DNA from: an uncultured Faecalibacterium sp.
GTDB taxonomy: Bacteria; Bacillota; Clostridia; Oscillospirales; Ruminococcaceae
Assembly (NCBI GenBank): GCA_944386015.1
Contig: CALWZK010000001.1
Location: 96,290 to 160,289 of the forward strand
Direction of reading: 5' to 3'
Length of the DNA stretch: 64,000 bases
The notes under the pieces are model-generated. The model was not told the origin of the DNA. It saw only the letters and a list, made by a program, of their open reading frames with translations, and searched no databases. The translations under genes and the position numbers were made by a program. Every line of letters begins with the position of its first letter. Position 1 is the stretch's first letter. Positions 34,207-42,397 of this stretch are shown piece after piece.

Positions 34207-35133
34207 ATGAAAACCTATCTTGGAATCGACATCGGCGGCACCGCCGTCAAGCTGGGCCTGGTGACAGAGACCGGCGAAGTACTGCGGCGGGCAGAAACCA
34301 GCGTCAGTTTTGACGGGTACAAAACCCCCATTCTGGATACCGTCCGCAAAGCCGCTGCGGAGCTGCTGGCCCAGTGCCGCGCCGACGGCCAGGCCCCGGC
34401 GGGGGCCGGCGTTTCCGCCACCGGCCAGATTGACAGCAGCCAGGGGATTGTGGCCGGCACCTGCGGCAGCCTGCCCGGTTGGCCCGGCGCCCCCATTCGG
34501 GCCGCCCTGGAGGCGGACCTGGGGCTGCCGGTGACGGTGGCCAATGACGCCAACTGCATGATCCTGGGAGAAGCCTGGGTGGGTGCAGCCAAAGGCTGCA
34601 GCGATGTGCTGGGGGTGACCATCGGCACAGGTCTGGGGGGCGGCGTCATCACCGGCGGCCGCCTGCTGGAAGGCGCCCGGGGCCTGGGCGGCGAGCTGGG
34701 CCACATGCGGATTCACGCCGGCACCGGGGAGCCCTGCACCTGCGGCGCGGTGGGGTGCTGGGAGCGCCATGCATCCACATCGGCCCTGGTGCGCCGGGCC
34801 CTTCAGATGGACCCGGCGCTGGACAGCGGCCGCGCCATCTTTGCAGCGGCCCGGGCAGGGGATGCCCGTGTGCAGAAGCTGCTGGAGGACTGGATCGTGG
34901 AGATCGCCGAAGGCCTGGCGGGCCTGGTCCATCTGTTCAACCCCCAGCTGATTTTGATCGGCGGCGGTGTCAGCAGCCAGCAGGAGCTTTTGATTGATCC
35001 GCTGGCCCGGCAGGTAAAGGCCCGGGTGATGCCCGCCTTTGCCCAGGGGCTGGAAGTCCGTCCCGCGGCCCTGGCCAATGATGCCGGCCTGGTGGGCGCG
35101 GTCCGGTATTTCCTGGATCACACGCCCAACTGA
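34207..35133 (+). CDS. nanK: ROK-family N-acetylmannosamine kinase
   Basis: Phosphorylates N-acetylmannosamine using ATP. The 308-residue ROK kinase shows the phosphate loop GIDIGGTAVKLG, catalytic Asp in VANDANC, and the ROK zinc signature GELGHMRIH with CTCGAVGCWE. Glucokinase would be an alternative for an isolated ROK gene, but it begins two bases after nanE and is the last gene of the nan operon. Together the operon turns sialic acid into N-acetylglucosamine-6-phosphate; the deacetylase and deaminase genes (nagA, nagB) are not nearby. Confidence 0.92.
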   Translation: MKTYLGIDIGGTAVKLGLVTETGEVLRRAETSVSFDGYKTPILDTVRKAAAELLAQCRADGQAPAGAGVSATGQIDSSQGIVAGTCGSLPGWPGAPIRAALEADLGLPVTVANDANCMILGEAWVGAAKGCSDVLGVTIGTGLGGGVITGGRLLEGARGLGGELGHMRIHAGTGEPCTCGAVGCWERHASTSALVRRALQMDPALDSGRAIFAAARAGDARVQKLLEDWIVEIAEGLAGLVHLFNPQLILIGGGVSSQQELLIDPLARQVKARVMPAFAQGLEVRPAALANDAGLVGAVRYFLDHTPN

Positions 35134-35149
35134 ATTGAGCCCGCAAACT

Positions 35150-35198
35150 GCGGCGTGTCCTGACCGGTTTTCGGCGGGGTACGCCGCTTTTTCTTTTT
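35150..35198 (+). terminator. Terminator of the sialic-acid operon
   Basis: GCGGCGT pairs with ACGCCGC and is followed by TTTTTCTTTTT. Confidence 0.8.
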
Positions 35199-35210
35199 GA
35201 AAGGGAGTCC

Positions 35211-35239
35211 TTTTCAACCGGTGCCGGGTATGTTACAAT
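35211..35239 (+). promoter_or_regulatory. Promoter of the small coiled-coil gene pair
   Basis: TTTTCA, 17 bases, TACAAT, about 40 bases upstream of a GGGAGGA site. Confidence 0.55.
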
Positions 35240-35278
35240 ACAAATAGAGAAGATGCAGGCCCGGCCCAGGGAGGAATT

Positions 35279-35470
35279 ATGGAACGACTGGAAGCTTTTG
35301 AAGCCATGCTGGCGGATCTGACCCGGCAGGCTGACTACGAAAAACAACAGATGGAACAGCTGAAGGCGGCAGGCAGGGAAAAATCCGCCACCTACCGCCA
35401 GTATCTGGGCAACCGGCTGGTGTACGGCCAGATGTTCGCCTGGTACAAAAAGTATGGCCTGATGGAGTGA
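35279..35470 (+). CDS. Small helical protein of unknown function (63 residues)
   Basis: A 63-residue, highly charged, probably all-helical protein (MERLEAFEAMLADLTRQADY; YRQYLGNRLVYGQMFAWYKK). A GGGAGGA site five bases before the ATG and a good promoter argue that it is real. It ends 23 bases before a coiled-coil gene with which it is co-transcribed. No family recognised. Confidence 0.7.
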   Translation: MERLEAFEAMLADLTRQADYEKQQMEQLKAAGREKSATYRQYLGNRLVYGQMFAWYKKYGLME

Positions 35471-35493
35471 ATCAGGCAGAAAGGAGCTGCACC

Positions 35494-36423
35494 ATGGATG
35501 ATTTGAAGGCACTGTGGGAACAGGTGGCGGAGAAAAAGGTGGCCGACACCAAGTACCAGGAGCTGCAGGCCCAGCGGAAGTCGGTGTCCAGGCGGGTCCG
35601 TCAGCTGGAAAAGGAAAAAGAGTCGGAACAGGCGGATGTGGACCGCCTGGAACGGGGCAGTCTGGCGGCCTTCTTTTATCAGATGGTCGGCCGGATGGGT
35701 GAAAAGATGGACAAGGAACAGCAGGAAGCCTATGCCGCCCGTGTGCGGTACGACGCGGCGGCCCGGGAGCTGGCCTCCATCGACGCAGACCTAGCCCGGC
35801 TGGAAGCCCGGCTGAAGGGGCTGTCCGGCTGCGAACAGCGGTATCAGGACGCCCTGATGGAGCGGTTCCGGGAGATCAAAGCGACCAACAGCCCCGCGGC
35901 CCAGGAACTGATGGAGAGCGAGAGCCGGGTGGTGGATCTGAAACTCCGCCGCCGGGAAATCCGGGAAGCAATCCAGGCGGGGAAGAAGGCCCTCAAGCGG
36001 ACCGAGGCGGTGCTGGAATCCCTGGACAGCGCCCGGGGCTGGAGCACCATGGATCTGATCGGCGGCGGCGTCTGGTCGGACCTGGCCAAGTATGATCATC
36101 TGGACGAGGCCCAGGAACAGGTGGAGCAGCTGCAGGTGGATCTGCGGCGGTTCAAAACCGAGCTGGCCGACGTGGAAATCAACGCGGACATCCAGGTCAC
36201 GGTGGAGGGATTTCTGAGGTTTGCAGATTTCTTCTTTGACAACTTGTTCACCGACTGGGAGGTGCGGGATCACATCGACCAGTCCATCGAGCAGGTGAAG
36301 GATACCCGGCGGCAGATCCAGCGGGTGCTGGACAAGCTGGAGCGGATGGAAGGCTCCATCAAGGCCCAGCTGGAAGATGAAACCGAAAAACAGGAGCAGA
36401 TCGCCCTTCACGCAGAAGGCTGA
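35494..36423 (+). CDS. Coiled-coil protein of unknown function
   Basis: A 309-residue protein that is almost entirely predicted coiled coil. The N-terminal third is Lys/Glu/Arg-rich (LEKEKESEQADVDRLERGSL). A central segment, GWSTMDLIGGGVWSDLAKYD, contains a conserved-looking glycine turn. A hydrophobic patch (FLRFADFFFDNLFTDWEVRD) follows before a last helical hairpin. It looks like a dimeric scaffold or toxic-anion-resistance/PspA-like rod, but no family signature was certain. AAAGGAG precedes the ATG. Partnered with the small gene upstream. Confidence 0.75.
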   Translation: MDDLKALWEQVAEKKVADTKYQELQAQRKSVSRRVRQLEKEKESEQADVDRLERGSLAAFFYQMVGRMGEKMDKEQQEAYAARVRYDAAARELASIDADLARLEARLKGLSGCEQRYQDALMERFREIKATNSPAAQELMESESRVVDLKLRRREIREAIQAGKKALKRTEAVLESLDSARGWSTMDLIGGGVWSDLAKYDHLDEAQEQVEQLQVDLRRFKTELADVEINADIQVTVEGFLRFADFFFDNLFTDWEVRDHIDQSIEQVKDTRRQIQRVLDKLERMEGSIKAQLEDETEKQEQIALHAEG

Positions 36424-36433
36424 CAGACAGAAA

Positions 36434-36467
36434 AAGAGCGCGGACCTCTTGTGAGGCCCGCGCTCTT
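36434..36467. terminator. Bidirectional terminator
   Basis: AAGAGCGCGG pairs with CCGCGCTCTT around an inner CCTC/GAGG stem. The minus strand has a TTTTT tail serving the converging transporter gene. Confidence 0.8.
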
Positions 36468-36483
36468 GGTTTGCGGGGAATGA

Positions 36484-37752
36484 TCAGCGGAACAGCACCC
36501 AGAAATAGAGATAGGCGGGGATGACAGCCGCCAGAGTGAAGGGGATGCCGATCCGGAAAAAGTCACCGCTCTTCACCTCGTAGCCGGCGCGGCGCAGGAT
36601 GCCGATGCCGGTGATGTTGGCGGAAGCGCCGATGGGGGTGCAGTTGCCTCCCAGGGTGGCGCCGGACAGCAGGCCGAAGTAGAGCAGGGTGGGGTCCACG
36701 TTCAGAGCTGCGGCCAGGCCGGTGACCACCGGCAGCATGGTGGCCACATAGGGGATGTTGTCGATGAAGGCCGAGAACAGCACCGATGCCCAGACAATGA
36801 CGGTATAGATGACAAACAGGCTGCCGCCGCCCATCTGAGCCAGCAGGTTGGCCACGGCATCCACCACGCCCATGTGGGTGATGCCGCCGATCACCAGGAA
36901 CAGGCCGAACAGCAGGCCGATGGTCTCAAAGTCGATGGCCTTGATGGGGCTGATGGCGGCCGAGACGCTCTGGGTCTTGAAGAGGGTATAAACCATGCCC
37001 AGCACCAGCAGGAAGGTGCAGATCAGGCCGTTGGTGATGGCGGGCTTGTTGGGGATGAAGGAAGCCGAGATCAGCAGGGCGATCATCCCCACCAGCAGAT
37101 AGGTGGGGACAAAATCGTTGACCTTGGTGCGGGCGGGCACCTTGGGGATGGGGCTCTTTTCCTTCCGGAACAGCCAGGCCAGGATCATGGCCGAGGCCAG
37201 GGCGCCCAGCTCCACCGCCCAGAAGATGCTGGGGCGGCCCTTATAAAAGAAGAAGTCCAGGAAGCTCATGTTGGCGTAGGAGCCCAGCATGATGGCGGTG
37301 GTGTCGCCCACCAGGGTGGCCGCACCCTGCAGGTTGGAGGAGACCGCAATGCCGATGATGAAGGGGACGGGGTTGGTCTTGAGCTTCTTGCAGATTTCCA
37401 TGGCGATGGGGGCGATCATCAGGACGGTGGCCACATTGTCCACAAAGGCCGAGATCACCCCGGCAAACAGGGCCAGGGCCACAGCTGCCATCTGGACGTT
37501 GGGCACCTTTTCCATGATGAGGTCGGCCAGCAGAGCCGGCATTTTGCTGTCAATGAACAGCTGAACCAGGCCCATGGTGCCGGCGATCATCAGCAGCACA
37601 TTGAAGTCGATGGAACCCAGGATGTCGTAGTAGGGGAGCATACCCGAGGCAATGAAAATCACAGCCGACCCCACGGCAATGTAGGGCCGGTATGCGCTGA
37701 ACATCAGCATCAGCGCATAAGTGACGGCAAACAGGATGAGGGCATAAATCAT
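36484..37752 (-). CDS. ArsB/NhaD-type ion transporter (IT superfamily)
   Basis: A 422-residue membrane protein with about 11 helices in two repeats, of the ArsB/NhaD/SLC13-like ion transporter superfamily. The repeats are visible as FVDNVATVLMIAPIA and FIDNIPYVATMLPVV, each followed by a re-entrant glycine/asparagine loop (SSNLQGAATLVGD; GATLGGNCTPIGASAN). Substrate could be Na+/H+, arsenite, citrate or another anion; there is no ars gene nearby. The start at MIYALILF has a weak ribosome binding site. A more upstream start is possible but would add a basic, non-conserved extension. Confidence 0.85.
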   Translation of the reverse strand: MIYALILFAVTYALMLMFSAYRPYIAVGSAVIFIASGMLPYYDILGSIDFNVLLMIAGTMGLVQLFIDSKMPALLADLIMEKVPNVQMAAVALALFAGVISAFVDNVATVLMIAPIAMEICKKLKTNPVPFIIGIAVSSNLQGAATLVGDTTAIMLGSYANMSFLDFFFYKGRPSIFWAVELGALASAMILAWLFRKEKSPIPKVPARTKVNDFVPTYLLVGMIALLISASFIPNKPAITNGLICTFLLVLGMVYTLFKTQSVSAAISPIKAIDFETIGLLFGLFLVIGGITHMGVVDAVANLLAQMGGGSLFVIYTVIVWASVLFSAFIDNIPYVATMLPVVTGLAAALNVDPTLLYFGLLSGATLGGNCTPIGASANITGIGILRRAGYEVKSGDFFRIGIPFTLAAVIPAYLYFWVLFR

Positions 37753-37840
37753 GCAATTACCAACTTTCTCTTTCCGGCCCGGGGGCCTTGTCTTATAACA
37801 TGCCTTCTTATGGTACAATGAACGCCATGAAAAGTCAAAC

Positions 37841-37883
37841 GAAAAAAGCCGCCTCCGGCGGGAAATTCCGGCCGGGGCGGCTT
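37841..37883 (-). terminator. Terminator after the PPC-domain gene
   Basis: On the minus strand AAGCCGCC pairs with GGCGGCTT and is followed by six T residues. It sits in the gap upstream of the transporter gene, whose promoter must overlap it. Confidence 0.8.
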
Positions 37884-37899
37884 GCACGGGGCAAAGGGA

Positions 37900-38328
37900 T
37901 CAGTCTACGAATTTGAACAGGTTGAGGCCCACCTCAGGGCTGTACTCCCGCTCCACCGTTCCGGGCAGGGCAGTGAGCACAAATTCACCGGTGAGGCTGA
38001 TGACGCCCCGGTTCAGGTGGCCGCCGTGGCAGACATCCTGGGTGGGGTTGCCGATCACCATGTGCAGATGGAAATAGGGCTTGCCCTCCATGGTGGTGAC
38101 AGTGCCGGAGCAGGAGGCGATTTCAAAGTCGCCGGTGTAGGTCTGGGATTCATAGGCGAAGGCCTGGCGGTTGAAGACCCCCAGGATGACCTCTCCCACT
38201 GCGCCGATGCCGGTGATGGTGCCCAGGGTAATATGCTCCACCTCGCACAGGGCGGCCAGGGTCTCCAGGATTTCCTCCCCCCGCTGGATGCGGATGAAAT
38301 AGGTGTTGTCAAACTTGCGGTATTCCAT
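37900..38328 (-). CDS. PPC-domain (DUF296) protein
   Basis: A 142-residue single-domain PPC protein. In bacteria such proteins form trimers of unclear role; in plants the same domain accompanies AT-hook DNA-binding motifs. The family signature is LGTITGIGAVGEVILGVF near the N-terminus and the metal-site region FHLHMVIG with HGGHLNRG. No DNA-binding extension is present. It starts at an ATG after GAGGA and ends at its own terminator. Function unknown. Confidence 0.87.
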   Translation of the reverse strand: MEYRKFDNTYFIRIQRGEEILETLAALCEVEHITLGTITGIGAVGEVILGVFNRQAFAYESQTYTGDFEIASCSGTVTTMEGKPYFHLHMVIGNPTQDVCHGGHLNRGVISLTGEFVLTALPGTVEREYSPEVGLNLFKFVD

Positions 38329-38560
38329 GTGGATTCCTCTTTCTTGCTGGATCAGAAATGCAGCCTTGCAGCTGCCTGCGGTTTGATTTCATGATAGGCC
38401 ATCGGGGTGAAAAAATCAAGAGCTTTGTATGAGGCAGGTGAACTCTGCCGAAAGATGCAAAAAATTGCGGCCCCGCCAGGCGGGGGAGTTTGTCTGCGCC
38501 GCGAGAAAAAAACGCTGGCAAAATGCTTTTTTGAATTCCCGGGAAATGCCGCGCAGAGGA

Positions 38561-38589
38561 TTGACAAACAGCTCCAACTGTATTATTAT
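38561..38589 (+). promoter_or_regulatory. Promoter of the GntR-ABC operon
   Basis: TTGACA, 17 bases, TATTAT, with the operator overlapping the -10 box. The 170 bases upstream contain no gene. Confidence 0.8.
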
Positions 38590-38598
38590 ATTAATACA
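38579..38598. promoter_or_regulatory. GntR (YtrA-type) operator
   Basis: TGTATTA-TTATAT-TAATACA, perfect 7-bp arms with a six-base AT spacer covering the -10 box. This position fits autorepression by the YtrA-type regulator encoded just downstream. Confidence 0.7.
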
Positions 38599-38628
38599 AT
38601 AACACGACGGCAATCCTGGAGGTGGCGT

Positions 38629-38997
38629 ATGAAATGGCAGTTTTCCAGTGACGTGCCCATCTATGCGCAGCTGATCGCACAGATCCAGACCACCATAGTG
38701 TCGGGCACATGGCCCCCGGGGGAGAGGCTCCCCTCGGTGCGGGATCTTGCTGCAGAAGCGGGGGTCAACCCCAACACCATGCAGCGGGCCATGACCGAGC
38801 TGGAGCGGCAGGGTCTGGTGTACAGCCAGCGGACAGCAGGCCGGTTTGTAACCGAGGACCGGGCACGGATTGAGCAGGCACGGCTCCAGTGCGCCCAGCG
38901 GCAGATCCAGACCTTTCTGGACGGCATGGAACAGCTGGGCTACACCCGGGAAGAAATCCGGCTTCTTGTGGAGCAGGAAACGAAAGGAGAGAGCTGA
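38629..38997 (+). CDS. GntR-family regulator, YtrA subfamily
   Basis: A 122-residue repressor. The winged helix (PIYAQLIAQIQTTIVSGTWP; LPSVRDLAAEAGVNPNTMQR) fills the N-terminal 75 residues and a short helical dimerisation tail follows, as in YtrA. The ATG follows GGAGG. The stop codon abuts the ATPase gene, so the regulator is the first gene of an ABC operon it likely controls through the palindrome in its promoter. YtrA systems often respond to cell-envelope antibiotics. Confidence 0.92.
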   Translation: MKWQFSSDVPIYAQLIAQIQTTIVSGTWPPGERLPSVRDLAAEAGVNPNTMQRAMTELERQGLVYSQRTAGRFVTEDRARIEQARLQCAQRQIQTFLDGMEQLGYTREEIRLLVEQETKGES

Positions 38998-39696
38998 ATG
39001 GCGGTTTTGGAATATCGGGAGGTCACCAAGCTTTACGGCGGTGTGGCAGCCCTGGACGGGGTAGACCTGACCATTGAGCCGGGGCGGATTGTGGGGCTGC
39101 TGGGCCCCAACGGCTGCGGCAAATCCACCTTTCTCAAGCTGGCCTGCGGCCTGCTGGCCCCCACCGCGGGGGAGATCGAAATCTGCGGCGGACGGCCGGG
39201 CCAGCCGGCAACCCATGCACAGGTCAGCTTTCTGCCCGAGCGGATGGCGGTGCCGGTGTGGATGACGGCGGCGCAGCTGGTGGATTTTTACCAGGATTTC
39301 TACGGGGATTTCCGCCGGGATGTGGCCCTGCAGATGCTGTCGGATCTGCACATTGACCCGGCCCTCCGGGTCCGGGAGATGAGCAAGGGCACCCGGGAAA
39401 AGGTCCAGCTGATTCTGGCAATGAGCCGGGCCGCCCTGCTCTACCTGCTGGATGAGCCCATCGGCGGGGTGGACCCCGCCACCCGGGACTACATCCTCTC
39501 CACCATCATCGCCAACTACAACCCGGAAGCCTCGGTGATTGTCTCCACCCACCTGATTGCCGATGTGGAAAAACTGCTGGATGAAGTGGTTTTTCTCCAA
39601 AACGGGCAGGTGATTCTCCACGACGAGGTGGACCATCTCCGGGAATCCAGGGGGATGAGCGTGGACGCGCTGTTTCGGGAGGTGTTCAAATGCTGA
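38998..39696 (+). CDS. ABC transporter ATPase (YtrB-like)
   Basis: A 232-residue ATPase with Walker A GPNGCGKST, signature MSKGTREKVQL (a degenerate LSGGQ, common in this subfamily), Walker B YLLDEPIGGVD and H-loop STHLI. It starts directly at the end of the regulator gene and its end overlaps the permease start. With the permease it probably forms an envelope-stress or antimicrobial-peptide transporter. Confidence 0.92.
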   Translation: MAVLEYREVTKLYGGVAALDGVDLTIEPGRIVGLLGPNGCGKSTFLKLACGLLAPTAGEIEICGGRPGQPATHAQVSFLPERMAVPVWMTAAQLVDFYQDFYGDFRRDVALQMLSDLHIDPALRVREMSKGTREKVQLILAMSRAALLYLLDEPIGGVDPATRDYILSTIIANYNPEASVIVSTHLIADVEKLLDEVVFLQNGQVILHDEVDHLRESRGMSVDALFREVFKC

Positions 39697-40430
39697 AGAA
39701 ATTGCTGAAGCAGGAATTCCTGGCCACCACCCGCGTGATGGGAATCCTGTATCTGGTGATGCTGGTGCTGGCCATGGGCAACCAGCTGCTGGTGAACAGC
39801 CTGGGCGAACTGGGAGAACTGGTGCGGGCCCTGATCCTTCTGATGGCAATGGCCTGCGGCCTGGCAACTGTGCCGGTGATGATTGTGCGGTTCAAGCAGA
39901 ATCTGCTGGGGGATGAAGGGTATCTGATGCTGACCCTCCCGGTGTCGGTCCATCAGCACCTGTGGTCCAAGCTGATTGTGTCGGCTGTCTGGTCGGCCCT
40001 CAGCGCCCTGATGACCGCCCTGGCCCTGAACATCATCCGCTATGGCAGCGAGGGTGCAGACATGCCCCTGATCAGCATCAACGGCACCCCCCTCACCTTC
40101 GGCGGCGACGGCCTGCTGGTTGCAGAACTGGTGGTGCTGGGGCTGGTGGGCGTCTGCACCATCTGCCTGCAATTCTATGCAGCCCTGGCCGCCGGCCACG
40201 GCTTCAGCCGCCACAAGATGCTTCTTTCGGCGGTGTGGTTTGTGGGGCTCAACGCAGCCACTTCTCTTTTGATCGAGCTGCTGCCTTCGCCCGACCTGCA
40301 TTTCCGGGGAAACCTGATGGCGGATGTCCACCAGGCGGTCTGGCTCATCATCGCCGGCACGGCAGCGGTGGGGGCAGCCTACTATGCCATTACCGTCTAT
40401 TGCCTTCAGCGGCACCTGAATCTCAGCTGA
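39690..40430 (+). CDS. ABC-2-type membrane permease
   Basis: A 246-residue membrane protein with six hydrophobic helices (for example ILYLVMLVLAMGNQLLV and LIIAGTAAVGAAYYAITVY). It overlaps the ATPase gene by seven bases and is followed by a lipoprotein gene 17 bases on. No recognisable extracellular domain, so it is the membrane partner of the ATPase; substrate unknown. Confidence 0.82.
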   Translation: MLKKLLKQEFLATTRVMGILYLVMLVLAMGNQLLVNSLGELGELVRALILLMAMACGLATVPVMIVRFKQNLLGDEGYLMLTLPVSVHQHLWSKLIVSAVWSALSALMTALALNIIRYGSEGADMPLISINGTPLTFGGDGLLVAELVVLGLVGVCTICLQFYAALAAGHGFSRHKMLLSAVWFVGLNAATSLLIELLPSPDLHFRGNLMADVHQAVWLIIAGTAAVGAAYYAITVYCLQRHLNLS

Positions 40431-40447
40431 AAAGAGGGGAAGCAGCC

Positions 40448-41299
40448 ATGAAACAGATTTTGTTATCCCTTGGTTCCGCGGCCCTGGCGGCAGCGCTGCT
40501 GTGCAGCTGCGGGCCCTTCCAGGTGGCGGAAAAAGTGGTGGGCCGGTCTGACCTGGAGCAGATTGCAGAGGGCCTGGCCAAGCAGGCAGAGGACTCGGCC
40601 AACATCAGCGAGGCGGAGAAAGCTGGCCTGGTCCGGTGGACTTATACCGCAGAAACAGACGTGGACAAGATTAAAATCGAGGAACACAATGCCTCTGTCC
40701 GAATCGAGACAGGCAATGTGGACCGGGTCCAGGTATCCTATATGGATTACGCTGACAGCCGGGGTTACAAGCTTTCTCAGGGAAACAATACCCTGAGAAT
40801 CACCAACGACAGCAGCACAGCCGGCAGTTCCGGCGTGACCTATACCACCGTCATTACCCTGCCTGAAAAAGAGTATCGCGAAATCGAAATCGAGGCAGAC
40901 AACAGCAGCGTCGTTGTAATGGATGTGGAGGCCGACTCGGTTTGCCTGCGCAACAGCTCCAACACCGACGTCCAGCTGAGCGGCCTGGCGGTCCAGCAGA
41001 TCCATACCAGTCTGATCAGCGGTATGGTGACGGTATCGGATTCCACAGGCTACAAACTGGCCGTCAGCCTCAACACCGGCATGATACAGCTGGAAAATAC
41101 CGACATGGAGCAATACGACTGCCAGGTGGAGACCGGCAGCATAGAAGGCACCATATTGGGTGATCCGGACGAGTACAACATCCGCACCTCGGTGGACGTA
41201 GGCAGCAACCAGCTGCCCAGCATGGCCAGGAAAGAAGGCGACAGAGGCCTCCGGTTCCATGCTGGCACAGGAAACATCGACGTTCAGTTTGCGGGCTGA
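40448..41299 (+). CDS. Lipoprotein with DUF4097-like beta-helix domain
   Basis: A 283-residue lipoprotein. The signal ends LLCSC. After a helical spacer the protein becomes a series of short beta repeats (IKIEEHNASVRIETGNVDRV; LNTGMIQLENTDMEQYDCQV; FHAGTGNIDVQFAG) typical of DUF4097 adhesin-like right-handed beta-helices. The ATG follows GAGGGGA. Last gene of the GntR-ABC operon, so it probably acts with the envelope-stress transporter at the cell surface. Confidence 0.8.
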   Translation: MKQILLSLGSAALAAALLCSCGPFQVAEKVVGRSDLEQIAEGLAKQAEDSANISEAEKAGLVRWTYTAETDVDKIKIEEHNASVRIETGNVDRVQVSYMDYADSRGYKLSQGNNTLRITNDSSTAGSSGVTYTTVITLPEKEYREIEIEADNSSVVVMDVEADSVCLRNSSNTDVQLSGLAVQQIHTSLISGMVTVSDSTGYKLAVSLNTGMIQLENTDMEQYDCQVETGSIEGTILGDPDEYNIRTSVDVGSNQLPSMARKEGDRGLRFHAGTGNIDVQFAG

Positions 41300-41337
41300 T
41301 TCCTGAAGATCAGCTGCGCACCCTGTTATTCAAACAT

Positions 41338-41380
41338 CCCCCGCCTCCTGTGATGAGCAGGAAGCGGGGGACTGTTTTTT
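41338..41380 (+). terminator. Terminator of the GntR-ABC operon
   Basis: CCCCCGC pairs with GCGGGGG, with an inner TCCTG/CAGGA stem, followed by six T residues. Confidence 0.85.
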
Positions 41381-41383
41381 GGA

Positions 41384-42262
41384 TCAGTTTTGGCGCAGCA
41401 GCCGGAACATCTCCCGGTAATAGGGGGCAAAGGCGCTGCCCCGCCGCCACAGGAAGGTGAAGTCGTGGCGGATCTCGCCGTCCTCCAGGGGGATCTCCAC
41501 CAGGTCACCCCGGTCCAGCTCGGCCTGGACCACCGGCTGATAAAAGAAGGAGATGCCCGCCCCGGCGCAGACCAGGGATTTGATCAGGTTCAGGCTGCCC
41601 AGCTCGGTGAGATAGCGGAAACTGTGGACATTCAGGTTTCGGGCTTCCAGGGCCTGTTCCAGCACCCCGCGGGTGCCGGACCCCGGCTCCCGCACCAGCA
41701 GGCGGGCTTCCAGCAGGTCCGCCATCCGGTGCACCGGCCCGGAAAAGGAATAATCCGGGGCGGCCACCGGGATAAACCGCTGGGTGCAGTAGACCAGCCC
41801 CTCATACACCTGCTGGTCAAAGCTGCCCTCCACAATGGCAAAATCCAGTTCGCCCTGGTCCATCAGCCGGAACAGTTCCTGGGTGTTGGCGGTAATCATC
41901 CGCAGCTGCAGGGCCGGGTCTTCTTTCAGAAGCCGCAGCAGGGGACCGGGCAGGATGTATTCCCCGATGCTCAAGGTGGCCCCGAACCGCAGGTGCCGCC
42001 GGGAATCCATCTGATGCAAAGCCTCCTGCAGCCGGCGGACATCGTGGCGCATGGTGGCGGCGGTCTGCAAAAACAGCTGCCCGCTCTCGGTGAGGCGCAG
42101 CTGCTTGCCCTCGTAGAGGAACAGGCGGGTGCCGTATTGGGCCTCCAGGGCGTGGATGTGCTGGGACACCGCCGGCTGGGTGATGTGGAGCAGCTCGGCT
42201 GCCCGGGTAAAGTTCATGGTCTCGCAGACCGTCAAAAAGGTCTCGACGCGGAAATCCAGCAT
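41384..42262 (-). CDS. LysR-family regulator divergent from yeiH
   Basis: A 292-residue LysR-type activator. The N-terminal helix-turn-helix is NFTRAAELLHITQPAVSQHI and the effector domain starts at HLRFGATLSIGEYILP. It closely resembles CysL/YeiE-type regulators, which sit beside yeiH-like genes in other bacteria and respond to sulfur or nitrogen status. The intergenic region of about 135 bases is AT-rich with dyad-like ATAAT/ATTAT elements where it could bind. Confidence 0.93.
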   Translation of the reverse strand: MLDFRVETFLTVCETMNFTRAAELLHITQPAVSQHIHALEAQYGTRLFLYEGKQLRLTESGQLFLQTAATMRHDVRRLQEALHQMDSRRHLRFGATLSIGEYILPGPLLRLLKEDPALQLRMITANTQELFRLMDQGELDFAIVEGSFDQQVYEGLVYCTQRFIPVAAPDYSFSGPVHRMADLLEARLLVREPGSGTRGVLEQALEARNLNVHSFRYLTELGSLNLIKSLVCAGAGISFFYQPVVQAELDRGDLVEIPLEDGEIRHDFTFLWRRGSAFAPYYREMFRLLRQN

Positions 42263-42324
42263 GGCTGCAGCCTCCTTTCGGGTCTATTATAATAGAAAAT
42301 TATGGAAAAATAAAGAAGCATCAT

Positions 42325-42353
42325 TTTACATAATGCAAAAAAGGGAGTATATT
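42325..42353 (+). promoter_or_regulatory. Promoter of the yeiH-like gene
   Basis: TTTACA, 17 bases, TATATT, preceded by AT-rich T-N11-A-like dyads suited to a LysR regulator. Confidence 0.65.
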
Positions 42354-42397
42354 GGGAACCGCTGATTTTGGCCATTGATTGGAAAGGAAGGAATCGT

